Origin: Paenibacillus pabuli
GTDB taxonomy: Bacteria; Bacillota; Bacilli; Paenibacillales; Paenibacillaceae
Assembly (NCBI RefSeq): GCF_039831995.1
Contig: NZ_JBDOIO010000004.1
Span: 248,001 to 312,000 of the forward strand
Direction of reading: 5' to 3'
Length of the DNA: 64,000 nt
Shown piece after piece: positions 52,429 through 62,632 of this stretch. Numbering within the stretch: the stretch's first letter is position 1; every line of letters starts with the position of its first letter. Below the pieces are notes generated by a model, which was not told where the DNA came from, did not search any database, and saw nothing but the letters and a program-made list of their open reading frames with translations. The translations under genes were made by a program, and so were the position numbers.

Positions 52429-54780
52429 ATGATGACGTACAAGGACAAGAACAAACCCGTAGAGGAACGGGTTCAGCAGTTGCTGAGCCTGATGACTACG
52501 GAAGAAAAAGTAGGCCAACTCATTCAGCCATTTGGCTGGCAGACCTATACGAATGACGAGGGAAACATCACGCTGAGTGATTCCTTCAAAGAGCAGGTGG
52601 AGAATGGCGGCGTCGGCTCTCTCTATGGTGCGCTTCGGGCCGATCCCTGGACTGGCGTTACACTTGAAAATGGTCTATCCGCGAGAGAAGGTGCGGAAGC
52701 CGTTAACCTGATTCAGCGTCATGCAGTGGAGCATTCCCGACTGGGGATTCCGATCCTGATTGGGGAGGAGTGCTCTCACGGCCATATGGCCATTGACGGA
52801 ACGGTATATCCGGTACCGCTGTTGCTCGGCAGCACCTGGAATGTGGACCTATACCGGGAGATGTGCCGGGCCGTAGCCAGGGAAACGCGTGCCCAAGGTG
52901 GAGCGGTTACGTATTCTCCGGTACTGGATGTCGTGCGTGATCCGCGCTGGGGACGTACCGAGGAATGTTTTGGCGAGGATCCGTATCTCATTGGGGAACT
53001 GGCGGTGGCTTCTGTCGAGGGACTTCAGGGGGATCGCTTTGACCGGGAGGATACGGTAGCTGCGACGCTGAAGCATTTTGTCGGTTACGGCAGCTCGGAA
53101 GGCGGACGCAATGCAGGACCTGTACACATGGGCTGGCGTGAACTGATGGAAGTGGATCTGTATCCATTCCGAAAAGCGGTGGAAGCGGGGGCAGCATCCA
53201 TCATGCCGGCGTATAACGAGATTGATGGCACGCCTTGTACGGTGAATACGGAATTGCTGGATCATGTTTTACGCCAGGACTGGGGCTTTGAGGGTCTGGT
53301 CATTACGGACTGTGGCGCAATCAACATGCTGGCAGGCGGACATGATGTCGCAGCAGATGGGCTGGATGCATCCATCCAGGCCATTCAGGCAGGCATCGAT
53401 ATGGAAATGTCCGGTGAGATGTTTGGACAGTATCTGGTGCAGGCTGTTTCAGAGGGAAAGCTCGATGTGCAGGTTTTGGACCGGGCTGTCAGCCGCGTAC
53501 TGGCATTGAAATTTAAACTGGGACTGTTTGAGCAGCCTTACGTGGATCCCGACCGGGCAGCAGAAGTGATTGGCAGTGAGCAGCATATCCAGCTGGCGCG
53601 TCAATTGGCCGCAGAAGGAGTAGTTTTGCTCAAAAATGAGGCAGCCGCGCTCCCGCTATCCAAAGCAGGGGCTGGGCGAATTGCCGTAATCGGACCGAAT
53701 GCGGATCATGCCTACAATCAGCTGGGGGATTACACGTCACCGCAACCCAAATCCAAAGTGGCAACGGTACTGGATGGTATCCGCTGTAAGCTTGCAAGCA
53801 TCGAAGCTGTACGTGTGGATGGAACATCTGGAGCCAATCCGTCCAGTCAACCGGAACAGGTACTCTACGCGCCAGGTTGCCGAATTAAAGGCGATTCCAG
53901 AGAAGGCTTCGAGCATGCCATCGAGATTGCCGGCAAGGCAGATACGATCATCATGGTGGTTGGCGGCTCAAGTGCCCGTGATTTTGGGGAAGGAACAATC
54001 GATCTGAAGACAGGCGCATCCAATGTGTCGGATCATTCCTGGAACGATATGGAGTGCGGAGAAGGCATCGACCGTATGACATTAGGGCTTGCAGGAGTAC
54101 AGCTGGAACTCATTCAGGAAATCCACAAGCTTGGCAAAAAGCTGATCGTTGTCTACATCAACGGCCGCCCCATCACTGAACCTTGGGTGGATGAACATGC
54201 CGATGCCATTCTGGAGGCATGGTACCCGGGTCAAGAGGGCGGGCATGCCATTGCAGACATTCTGTTTGGCGATGTGAATCCATCAGGCAAATTGACGATC
54301 TCCATTCCGAAGCATGTCGGTCAGTTACCCATCTACTACAACGGCAAACGTTCCCGGGGCAAGCGTTATCTCGAAGAGGATCTGGAGCCTCGTTATTCAT
54401 TCGGATACGGACTTAGCTACACCACTTTTGAATATAGCGAGCCGGAACTCAGCAGGGCATCCATGACCGCTGGCGAATCAGTTACGGTATCGGTCAATGT
54501 AACTAATACGGGCCCTTGTAAGGGCGCGGAAGTAGTGCAGATGTATGTCACCGACGTGGTTAGCCAAATGACTCGTCCTGCCAAGGAACTGAAGGGATTT
54601 ACGAAAGTAAACTTGGAGCCTGGTGAGACACAAACGATTGAATTCCGGGTTGGTGCGGAGCAGCTGCAATATATCGGACGGCATCTGAAGCCTGTTGTTG
54701 AACCGGGACTATTCCGTATTCATATCGGTGGCAGCGTGAACGATACGCAAGTGGCCGAGCTGACAGTAAGGGAGGCGTAA
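52429..54780 (+). CDS. Cytoplasmic GH3 glycosidase (beta-glucosidase-like)
   Basis: 783 residues, no signal peptide. GH3 N-terminal barrel with KHFVGYGSSEGGRN and nucleophile Asp294 in GLVITDCGAINM, GH3 C-terminal sandwich (GVVLLKNEAAALPL, GGSSARDFGEGT) and a terminal fibronectin-III-like domain (TRPAKELKGFTKVNLEPGE). Domain order is that of beta-glucosidase/xylosidase-type GH3 enzymes rather than NagZ. Its substrate in this operon is unclear: a beta-linked residue of the glycan, or glucose on unprocessed glycans, are options. Confidence 0.9.
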   Translation: MMTYKDKNKPVEERVQQLLSLMTTEEKVGQLIQPFGWQTYTNDEGNITLSDSFKEQVENGGVGSLYGALRADPWTGVTLENGLSAREGAEAVNLIQRHAVEHSRLGIPILIGEECSHGHMAIDGTVYPVPLLLGSTWNVDLYREMCRAVARETRAQGGAVTYSPVLDVVRDPRWGRTEECFGEDPYLIGELAVASVEGLQGDRFDREDTVAATLKHFVGYGSSEGGRNAGPVHMGWRELMEVDLYPFRKAVEAGAASIMPAYNEIDGTPCTVNTELLDHVLRQDWGFEGLVITDCGAINMLAGGHDVAADGLDASIQAIQAGIDMEMSGEMFGQYLVQAVSEGKLDVQVLDRAVSRVLALKFKLGLFEQPYVDPDRAAEVIGSEQHIQLARQLAAEGVVLLKNEAAALPLSKAGAGRIAVIGPNADHAYNQLGDYTSPQPKSKVATVLDGIRCKLASIEAVRVDGTSGANPSSQPEQVLYAPGCRIKGDSREGFEHAIEIAGKADTIIMVVGGSSARDFGEGTIDLKTGASNVSDHSWNDMECGEGIDRMTLGLAGVQLELIQEIHKLGKKLIVVYINGRPITEPWVDEHADAILEAWYPGQEGGHAIADILFGDVNPSGKLTISIPKHVGQLPIYYNGKRSRGKRYLEEDLEPRYSFGYGLSYTTFEYSEPELSRASMTAGESVTVSVNVTNTGPCKGAEVVQMYVTDVVSQMTRPAKELKGFTKVNLEPGETQTIEFRVGAEQLQYIGRHLKPVVEPGLFRIHIGGSVNDTQVAELTVREA

Positions 54781-54784
54781 AACA

Positions 54785-57700
54785 TTGGAACGTATTAGAC
54801 GATTTATTCGCGAATTGTCCGAACATCAGTGGCTGGAGCAAATGGAGCTTCGCAGCTGGAACATCACCCGTGCTTATTATGACGTGCCGGGAAAATATGA
54901 GACTCAAGGGCCTTATCCGGAGGGAGAAGGCCTGGATCGTTTTCCAAGCACGCAGGGAACCACATACTTCTTTCGGACCCGTCTGGAGGTCCCCTCTTCC
55001 TGGCAGCATGCGCCATTCGGACTGTTGTTTCAATCGGGAGGAGAAGGATTGCTGCGGGTGAATGGCCGTTCCTATCAGGGTCTGGATCGCAATCATACGT
55101 ACGTTACGCTTGACCCATCCAGCATTGGAATCCATCCTGAACTTGAAATCGAACTGTTCGATCCGGTACCTGAGCCTGTTGATCCGTTGAACCAGCAGGC
55201 CGTAATTCAGCCGCCAATCACATCAATCACTAGTTTGTTGGTGAGACCGAACGAGGCGGTTCGCAGCCTGATGTATACGCTCATCATTGTACGGGATTCG
55301 GCTGTACTGCTGCCCGAAAGCGACTTCCGACGTGTACGCCTGCTGGAAGCCATCTATCGTGCAATGGATCAATTTGTCGGCCTCACAGATGAAGAGATTA
55401 AGCAGGGGGAAGGCATTCGCCAGATTGAAGAGAGTTTAGCGAATCAAGTACGGGAGATTGGTGGTAACGCCGAAGGTCTTGAACATATGGTGGGACAGTC
55501 CCACATCGATATTGCCTGGCTGTGGCCTGTACGGGAGACGGTTCGCAAGACAAGTCGTACATTCTCAACCGTGGATGCACTAATGAACGAATATCCCGAT
55601 TATGTGTACTCCCAGAGCCAACCTTTGCTGTATGCCTTTCTGAAGGAACATGATCCCGAATTGTATGCACGGGTGAAGCAGCGCATTGCAGAAGGACGCT
55701 GGGAACTGGTTGGCGGCATGTGGGTTGAGCCGGATCTGAACATTCCGAGCGGGGAGTCCCTGATTCGCCAAATGTTATATGGCCAGCGTTTTTACATGGA
55801 GGAGTTCGGTAAGACATCCCAGATTGAATGGCTGCCGGATACATTCGGGTACTGTGCCTCCCTGCCCCAGATTTTGAAGCATGGTAATGTAGAATATTTC
55901 ATGACGACGAAGCTGGGATGGAACGATACCAATGTATTCCCATACGATCTCTTTCACTGGGTTGGCATTGACGGTACACCGATCCTGTCCTACCTCAACC
56001 ATGGTGTCAACGAACACACCTTACCGAAGGATATTCATGATCACTGGCAGTCCTACCGTGAGAAAGCAGCACACCCCGAGCACATGCTCCTGTATGGACA
56101 TGGTGATGGCGGCGGCGGGGTAACCCGCGAGATGCTGGAATATGTGGATCGCGCAGACCTGATGGTAGGACAGCCTGCTAGTCGCTACAGTACAGCAGCA
56201 GCTTTTTTTGCAGGCATTGAAGCAGAGCAACCTAAACTTCCTGAATGGCACGGTGATCTGTACCTGGAACTGCATCGAGGCACATATACGACACATGCAC
56301 GCAACAAGCGGAATAATCGCAAAGCAGAGGTTCTGTATCGTGAAGCCGAGCTGTGGAACACTCTCGCTCTGCCGGACATGGAGACTCAGGCGGAAAAGGA
56401 AGTGCGTTCCGCACTGCATGAGGGCTGGAAGCTGATTTTGCTGAATCAATTCCACGATATTATTCCAGGATCTGCGATTACGGAGTCCTACGTGACTTCG
56501 GATGAGGAATATGTACGGGTTTTCGAGTTAGGTAGAGCAGGGCTGAACCAAGGCGTTGAGGCATTGACGGCGGGCATTAATACACAGGGGCCCGAGGGTT
56601 CAGAGGCCTATGTGGTGTTCAACAGCCTCGGCTGGAAGCGTAGTACTGTCGTTCAGCTCCCCGTGCACGATGGCTTGGAGCGTTACGCGATAGATGAAGA
56701 GGGTCAGCGCCTGAGACTGGATCGGGAGGATCACACGATTTCGATTCTTGTGAACGACATTCCGGCATTAGGGTATAAGACGATTTGGCTGGTACCTGAA
56801 AACATGAGGGAAACGAATGTACGAGAAGTGATCAGCTTTACCGGTCAACCAGCCTTTAACGATACATGGGATACCGCGTTCTATCATGCAGAGTTTAACG
56901 AACGAGGTGAGATTACTCGTCTGTGGGATAAGGCAGCAGAGCGGGAAATGCTGAAGCCGGGTGAACGGGGCAACCAATTCCACTTTTTCCACGACCGTCC
57001 AACGCTCTGGGATGCATGGGATATCGACAGCCGTTATGAAGAGCAGGTTGCCGGGGAAGTGGAGCTATTGGAGAAAAAACTGGTGCTGGCTGGTACAACG
57101 AAGGATGTACTGCGTTTCCGCTGGAAACTCCACCAATCGGTAATTACACAAGATATCGTCTTCTACCATGAGTCACGGCGGATCGACTTCCAGACACAGG
57201 TGAGCTGGAACGAAAATCACAAGCTTCTAAAAGTCGGTTTTCCAATCGATGTCGTGACTTCCAAAGCGACCTACGAAATTCCCTTTGGCGCATTGGAGCG
57301 GCCAACGCACCGTAACACCAGTTGGGAACAGGCCCAGTATGAAGTCTGTGGTCACCGGTTCGCGGATGTATCCGAATACGGATACGGCGTGAGCTTGCTC
57401 AATGACTGCAAATACGGCTATGACGTACAGGGAAGCACCATCCGTTTATCCCTGCTTCGTGCACCGAAATGGCCGGACCGTACGGCTGATCTGGGCGAAC
57501 ATGAATTCACGTATTCCCTGTATCCGCATGAAGGGGACTGGCGTAAAGCACACACGGTACGTCATGCTGCAGAGCTGAATCATGAGGTAACCGTGCAGCA
57601 TGCGGAGCAAAGCGCAGGCAGACGTCCGGCAACAGGGGCATGGATCAATTTTGATAGCAGCCATGTTGTACTGGATACGGTTAAGCCGGCCGAAGACGGA

Positions 57701-57892
57701 CACGGCACGATACTTCGTTTCTATGAATCTTCAGGCAAGCGCGAACAGGTAACCCTGCAATGGCCGCATGCATTTGAACAGGCGTACCTCTCCAATGCGT
57801 TGGAAGAAGCGGGAGAGCCTCTGGACAGCAGCAATGGTCAGATTACATTATCTTTTAAACCTTACGAAATCAAAACCGTGCTGCTGCGGTAA
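54785..57892 (+). CDS. Alpha-mannosidase, GH38 (first)
   Basis: 1035 residues, TTG start with GGGAGGCG upstream, no signal peptide. GH38 zinc site QSHIDIAWLWP (His240, Asp242), nucleophile Asp352 in WLPDTFGY, and LLNQFHDIIPGS with the last zinc-binding His. A long C-terminal beta domain follows. Domain layout is that of class II lysosomal/Ams1-like mannosidases. Removes alpha-1,2/1,3/1,6 mannose from imported glycans. Starts 4 nt after the GH3 stop. Confidence 0.94.
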   Translation: MERIRRFIRELSEHQWLEQMELRSWNITRAYYDVPGKYETQGPYPEGEGLDRFPSTQGTTYFFRTRLEVPSSWQHAPFGLLFQSGGEGLLRVNGRSYQGLDRNHTYVTLDPSSIGIHPELEIELFDPVPEPVDPLNQQAVIQPPITSITSLLVRPNEAVRSLMYTLIIVRDSAVLLPESDFRRVRLLEAIYRAMDQFVGLTDEEIKQGEGIRQIEESLANQVREIGGNAEGLEHMVGQSHIDIAWLWPVRETVRKTSRTFSTVDALMNEYPDYVYSQSQPLLYAFLKEHDPELYARVKQRIAEGRWELVGGMWVEPDLNIPSGESLIRQMLYGQRFYMEEFGKTSQIEWLPDTFGYCASLPQILKHGNVEYFMTTKLGWNDTNVFPYDLFHWVGIDGTPILSYLNHGVNEHTLPKDIHDHWQSYREKAAHPEHMLLYGHGDGGGGVTREMLEYVDRADLMVGQPASRYSTAAAFFAGIEAEQPKLPEWHGDLYLELHRGTYTTHARNKRNNRKAEVLYREAELWNTLALPDMETQAEKEVRSALHEGWKLILLNQFHDIIPGSAITESYVTSDEEYVRVFELGRAGLNQGVEALTAGINTQGPEGSEAYVVFNSLGWKRSTVVQLPVHDGLERYAIDEEGQRLRLDREDHTISILVNDIPALGYKTIWLVPENMRETNVREVISFTGQPAFNDTWDTAFYHAEFNERGEITRLWDKAAEREMLKPGERGNQFHFFHDRPTLWDAWDIDSRYEEQVAGEVELLEKKLVLAGTTKDVLRFRWKLHQSVITQDIVFYHESRRIDFQTQVSWNENHKLLKVGFPIDVVTSKATYEIPFGALERPTHRNTSWEQAQYEVCGHRFADVSEYGYGVSLLNDCKYGYDVQGSTIRLSLLRAPKWPDRTADLGEHEFTYSLYPHEGDWRKAHTVRHAAELNHEVTVQHAEQSAGRRPATGAWINFDSSHVVLDTVKPAEDGHGTILRFYESSGKREQVTLQWPHAFEQAYLSNALEEAGEPLDSSNGQITLSFKPYEIKTVLLR

Positions 57893-57943
57893 ACCTTTTT
57901 GATATATTCCTTGAGCTATATAGGAGTAACGTATTTACACGAT

Positions 57944-58055
57944 AACGGAGAGGCAGAAAGGATCCGAAGAAGCGAAGCGTTCGCCTTTATCCCCGGGTTT
58001 TCCCTTTGAAGAAGGGAATTCAAAAAATCTGGGGATAACAGCGATCGGAGGATAT
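57944..58055. repeat. Dispersed hairpin repeat, copy B
   Basis: Aligns with 26992-27105. Outer stem TATCCCC (57988-57994) / GGGGATA (58031-58037), inner TTCCCTT / AAGGGAA, 5' mini-hairpin GCGAA-GCG-TTCGC. Lies in the 240-bp gap between the GH38 and GH125 genes; the rest of the gap shows nothing else. Confidence 0.82.
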
Positions 58056-58142
58056 TTCTGACGCGCAGTGGTCCAGTGTAAAATTGATGTTTTATCCTAA
58101 ATAGCTACACCATTCAATACGTTTAAGGAGTTGCACTCATCC

Positions 58143-59462
58143 ATGGAACAATTCAGATTACCCAAAATACCAATGCCGCCTGTTGCTGTGCCGCAATCCA
58201 TTCAGGCAGTGCTCGAAGAAGCGGAACAGAAGCTGGCTCACAGACCGAAGCTGCTTCAGTTATTCAAGAACTGTTTCCCCAATACGATCGAAACGACAAC
58301 GAAACTGATGGACGATGGCACGACTTTTGTCATCACCGGAGACATTCCGGCCTCATGGCTGCGTGATTCCGTGGAGCAGGTGGTGCACTACATTCCGTTT
58401 GCGAAGGAAGATGAGGACCTGCAGCGGATCATCGGCGGGCTGATCAAGCGCCATATCCAGTATGTTCATATTGATCCGTATGCCAATGCCTTCAATGAGA
58501 CAGCCAATGACTGGCATTGGAACACAACGGATGAGACCGACATGTCGCCTTGGGTATGGGAACGCAAATTTGAGATTGATTCGCTGTGCTTTGTTGTGCG
58601 GCTCGCCTACTTATATTGGAAGGAAACGGAGCTGACCGACATTTTTGATTCCAGCTTCAAGGCAGCCATGCGCAAAATCGTGGATCTGTTCAAAGTGGAA
58701 CAGCATCACATGGAACAATCTCCATATCGCTTCACGCGCAATAACGGCATTCCTACAGATTCTCTGCGTAATCATGGGAAAGGCATGCCGGTCAATTATA
58801 CAGGCATGATCTGGTCCGGCTTCCGTTCCAGCGACGATGTGTGCGATTTTCACTACAACATCCCAGGCAACATGTTTGCAGTTGTCGCTTTGCGCCAGAT
58901 GCAGGAGTTTGCCGAGTGGGTGTTCCGGGATATGGCACTGCTGCAGGAGCTTAAGGATCTGGAGCAGGACGTGGATCACGGCATTCAGTTGTACGGCATC
59001 TATCGTCATCCGGAATTTGGCCCTATCTATGCGTACGAGACGGATGGGTACGGTAACTACTGTCTCATGGATGATGCCGGTACACCGGGACTGATGTCAA
59101 TTCCATATCTGGGTTACGTTACTGCAGATGATCCGATCTATCAAAATACCCGCCGATTTGCCCTGAGCAAAGAGAACCCGTTCTATTATGAGGGCAAGGT
59201 TGCGAAAGGCATCGGCAGCCCGCACACGCCACAGGATTACATCTGGCATATGGGCTTATCCATGCAGGGACTGACGGCACAATCCGCCGAGGAGAAGCTG
59301 GAAATCATTCGTATGCTGGAAGCAACAGATGCGGATACAGGTTATATGCATGAAGGTTTCCATGCGGATGATCCAACGATTTTTACGAGAAAATGGTTTG
59401 CATGGTCCAACAGCCTGTTCTCCCAGTTGGTCTATAAATCCATGAAGGATGGCCTGTTATGA
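58143..59462 (+). CDS. Exo-alpha-1,6-mannosidase, GH125
   Basis: About 439 residues, no signal peptide. GH125 landmarks: GDIPASWLRDSVEQV near residue 65, SGFRSSDDVCDF (Asp231/Asp232, catalytic acid region), PGNMFAVVALRQM, and MHEGFH with Glu404 as probable general base. Inverting enzyme specific for alpha-1,6-linked mannose of N-glycans in clostridial and streptococcal relatives. ATG 58143 is taken as start, though AAGGAG is 12 nt upstream; TTG 58131 touches it. ATGA overlap with the next gene. Confidence 0.94.
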   Translation: MEQFRLPKIPMPPVAVPQSIQAVLEEAEQKLAHRPKLLQLFKNCFPNTIETTTKLMDDGTTFVITGDIPASWLRDSVEQVVHYIPFAKEDEDLQRIIGGLIKRHIQYVHIDPYANAFNETANDWHWNTTDETDMSPWVWERKFEIDSLCFVVRLAYLYWKETELTDIFDSSFKAAMRKIVDLFKVEQHHMEQSPYRFTRNNGIPTDSLRNHGKGMPVNYTGMIWSGFRSSDDVCDFHYNIPGNMFAVVALRQMQEFAEWVFRDMALLQELKDLEQDVDHGIQLYGIYRHPEFGPIYAYETDGYGNYCLMDDAGTPGLMSIPYLGYVTADDPIYQNTRRFALSKENPFYYEGKVAKGIGSPHTPQDYIWHMGLSMQGLTAQSAEEKLEIIRMLEATDADTGYMHEGFHADDPTIFTRKWFAWSNSLFSQLVYKSMKDGLL

Positions 59463-62400
59463 GCACACATGTGAAGGGAAACAAGCTGATTATCTTCGCT
59501 GATCCCGATTTTCCAGTAGAAAGCCAGCGGCCATCACACCAGGCTCTGGATACTTGGCAAGGGTCCAATGAGATCATCGTTGCAAGCGCAGGCGAACTGG
59601 CTGAGGTGTTGAATGCAGCAGCAGGTGAGGGTTGTTTGGTGAATCTGCACGCACCCTACTTTCCAAAATTCGCCTGGACTGCAATTGCAGCCTACCTGCA
59701 TCAGGGAGGAAGCCTGATCAGTGTGGGTGGTTCTCCCTTCAAGCGTCCTGTCCGGGATGAGGACGGAGCTTGGGTTGTAGAGTCAGAGCAGACCGCATAC
59801 CATCAGGAGCTTTATATTCATGAGGCGTTAAATGTATCTTCAGCGAGTGTACAAACGTACGCTTCATCTGAACAAATTTCACTACTTGCTGGCAAAGAGG
59901 ACTTGTTTGAAATCGCAGATACGTGGAATCTGGTGCCGCATACCACCAAATCAAGTGATCTGCCTCACCAGATGGGTTCGGCTGGACCGATGAGCACGCA
60001 GATCTATCCGCTACTTTGCGGCGTGAGCAAGGATGGGCGCAGCATCGCCGCTCCGGCCGTCCTGTGGGAGAACTCCCGCAGTACATTTGCCGGTTCACGA
60101 TGGATGTTTGTGAATCTGCCGCTGACCGCCTCATTCTGGGAGCAGGACGGTGCTAACGAGATTGTGAAGTGGGCCCAATTCTGTGCCAAAGGGGTAACCG
60201 AGCTGTCCCTGAAACCCAACTATGCGACGTATGAACCAGGTGAACGGGCTGTACTTACGCTTCAGGGTCAGATTTTACAGCGTACTGGCGACAGACGTGC
60301 GGTGTCCGAGCTGTGGACGTTCGACCTGACCGTTGAAAGGGAGGATCGGACAACCGCTACGACTGAGAAGGTATGGAGCCACCAGCTGGAGATGGAGCTT
60401 TCGGGAGAGCAGCAGTTTGCGCGTCTTACACTCCCGGCTTCAGTAGAAAGTGGGCTGTACCGAATCGTATGCCGTGCGCAAGCACCTGACGGGGAAGTTC
60501 GAATTTTGCGCCAAGGTTTCTGGGGTCAGGATGACGCATTGCTTGCTGAAGGGGAAGTGATTACCCGGAGCAGAGACTATTTTGTAAAAGACGGACGACC
60601 TCTGCCTGTTGTAGGCATGACGTACATGACCTCCGATGTAGCCCGGAAATTCCTGTTTCTGCCGAACGCCGACGTATGGGATCGGGACATGGCACAGATG
60701 GCGAAGGCCGGTATTAACTGGATTCGGACCGGGATCTGGACGGCCTACCGCAATATGATGCAGGTGGACGGACATATGGCAGAGGACGTGCTTCGCGCGA
60801 TTGATGCCTTCCTGTTAACGGCGAAGCGCCACGGCCTGCAGGTCACGTTTACGTTCTTTTCCTTTACACCTGAGACGTGGGAAGGCACGAATCCCTATCT
60901 GGACCCGCAAAGCGTCGAGGCACAGAAGCGTTTCATCCGCAGCATTGTCAGCCGGCATACGCATACCACCCATGTGGATTGGGATCTGATTAACGAGCCA
61001 TCCATGTTTGATCCGGTGCGCATCTTCTCGGCTGGCCCACGCTCGGCCAGGGATTCGCATGAACAGCAGGCATTTGTCGATTGGCTGCAGCAGCGGCATG
61101 AGACCATTGAAGCGCTGCAAGAAGCATGGAACATGTCACCGAAGCAGCTTCCAAACTTTGCAGCTGCAGTTATTCCGGAGCCGGAAGAGATTAACTTTGA
61201 TGTACAGGACATGCACAAAGCGAAAAAAGGAACCCGCTGGCTCGATTATTGTCTCTTCTCGATGGAGATGCACAATGTTTGGGCAAGAGAGCTAGTAGGT
61301 ACGATTAAGGATCTGGTGCCGGATCATCTGGTTACCGTAGGTCAGGACGAGGCCCTGGGTGCACAGCGTCCTTCGCCGTTTTTCTATGAACGCGAAGTGG
61401 ATTATACAACCGTGCACTCCTGGTGGTTAAACGATGATCTGATCTGGGACGGCATTTTCACCAAAACGCCGTATAAACCGAATCTCATTCAGGAAACGGG
61501 CATCATGTATGTGGAAACTCCGGATGGACGTGCCAAGCGTACGGAAGCAGAGCTTCGCAGCATCCTTGAACGAAAGTATGCCTATGCTTTCGCCACAGGT
61601 GGTGCCGGAGCGGTGCAATGGATCTGGAATACCAACTTTTATATGGATAATGCCAATGAGTCTCATATCGGGGCACTTCGTGCAGATGGTACAGAGAAGC
61701 CGGAAGCGGATGTATCCTATGATTTTGGCCGATTCATGCACAAGGTGCGTGATCTCTTCGAGGATCGCGAGCTGGAGGATATTGCGGTGGTGTTCCCGTA
61801 CTCCAATGACTTCTCCAACCGTTCCCTTGCTTACGATGCAACAACCAAGCTTACGCGTGTGATGTCCTATGATCTGAAACTGCCGTTCCGTGCCGTATCC
61901 GAATATCATTTGGAAGCACTGGAGCAGCAGCCACCGAAGCTGATTATCGTACCGAGTCCGCATAATATGGATACGGAGGCATTGCTTCAGCTTCTTGCAT
62001 TCACGGAGAAGCAGGGTGCATGCCTGCTGATCACTGGACCGCTGGGACTGGACGCGTACTGGAAGGCAAGTGATCGGGCAGATCATATCGTGGGTAAACG
62101 CAGTTTGGGTAACGTGCAGCGTGAGGAACTGCTAAATATTAATGGAGTGAATCACCGAGTAACCTATGGAAGACGCCGTATTGCGGAAGTGGCAAAGGAG
62201 AATTTGCTTCATGGGGATAAGGTTACACCAGATGAAGTGACTATTGTGCCATGGGGAAAAGGGAAAATCATGTGGACCCCGCTGCCCCTCGAGCTTAACG
62301 GACGGGATGAGCCGCTCGCGGACCTGTATCGTTATGCGGCCGAAACGGCTGGTATCTATCAGGAGCTGGAATGGATATCTGGCGGAGAAATCGTAGGGAT

Positions 62401-62629
62401 TTATGGCCGGAAGCTGAGTTTTCCAAAAGGAAATCTATATGTATTTGTGTCAGAGTCTTCACTCAATCATAAGGTTCATGTAAGAGATACCCGCACTGGC
62501 GTATCCTATGAATTCCAATTGGAGAAAAATCGCTCCGTGCTGTTTGCCACAGATGCTGCAGGAAAACTGCATACGGTGTATCGCCCTGAAGATGTTGAGA
62601 TTGTACAACAAGATGGAGAGGTGGGCTAA
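59459..62629 (+). CDS. Unassigned clan GH-A glycoside hydrolase, candidate beta-mannosidase
   Basis: 1056 residues, no signal peptide. Residues 1-230 look like a ThuA/glutamine-amidotransferase-type fold (LHAPYFPKFAWTAIAAYLHQGG), 230-370 a beta-sandwich, 375-740 a TIM barrel with acid/base Glu513 in DWDLINEPSMF and nucleophile Glu679 in LIQETGIMY, and 760-950 a second Rossmann-like module resembling the trimerisation domain of GH42 (PKLIIVPSPHNMD). It resembles GH42/GH5-like retaining enzymes but is not confidently assigned to a family. Operon context (coupled to GH125 by ATGA) makes the core Man-beta-1,4-GlcNAc linkage the likeliest target; beta-galactosidase is the main alternative. Confidence 0.78.
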   Translation: MSTHVKGNKLIIFADPDFPVESQRPSHQALDTWQGSNEIIVASAGELAEVLNAAAGEGCLVNLHAPYFPKFAWTAIAAYLHQGGSLISVGGSPFKRPVRDEDGAWVVESEQTAYHQELYIHEALNVSSASVQTYASSEQISLLAGKEDLFEIADTWNLVPHTTKSSDLPHQMGSAGPMSTQIYPLLCGVSKDGRSIAAPAVLWENSRSTFAGSRWMFVNLPLTASFWEQDGANEIVKWAQFCAKGVTELSLKPNYATYEPGERAVLTLQGQILQRTGDRRAVSELWTFDLTVEREDRTTATTEKVWSHQLEMELSGEQQFARLTLPASVESGLYRIVCRAQAPDGEVRILRQGFWGQDDALLAEGEVITRSRDYFVKDGRPLPVVGMTYMTSDVARKFLFLPNADVWDRDMAQMAKAGINWIRTGIWTAYRNMMQVDGHMAEDVLRAIDAFLLTAKRHGLQVTFTFFSFTPETWEGTNPYLDPQSVEAQKRFIRSIVSRHTHTTHVDWDLINEPSMFDPVRIFSAGPRSARDSHEQQAFVDWLQQRHETIEALQEAWNMSPKQLPNFAAAVIPEPEEINFDVQDMHKAKKGTRWLDYCLFSMEMHNVWARELVGTIKDLVPDHLVTVGQDEALGAQRPSPFFYEREVDYTTVHSWWLNDDLIWDGIFTKTPYKPNLIQETGIMYVETPDGRAKRTEAELRSILERKYAYAFATGGAGAVQWIWNTNFYMDNANESHIGALRADGTEKPEADVSYDFGRFMHKVRDLFEDRELEDIAVVFPYSNDFSNRSLAYDATTKLTRVMSYDLKLPFRAVSEYHLEALEQQPPKLIIVPSPHNMDTEALLQLLAFTEKQGACLLITGPLGLDAYWKASDRADHIVGKRSLGNVQREELLNINGVNHRVTYGRRRIAEVAKENLLHGDKVTPDEVTIVPWGKGKIMWTPLPLELNGRDEPLADLYRYAAETAGIYQELEWISGGEIVGIYGRKLSFPKGNLYVFVSESSLNHKVHVRDTRTGVSYEFQLEKNRSVLFATDAAGKLHTVYRPEDVEIVQQDGEVG

Positions 62630-62632
62630 CTC

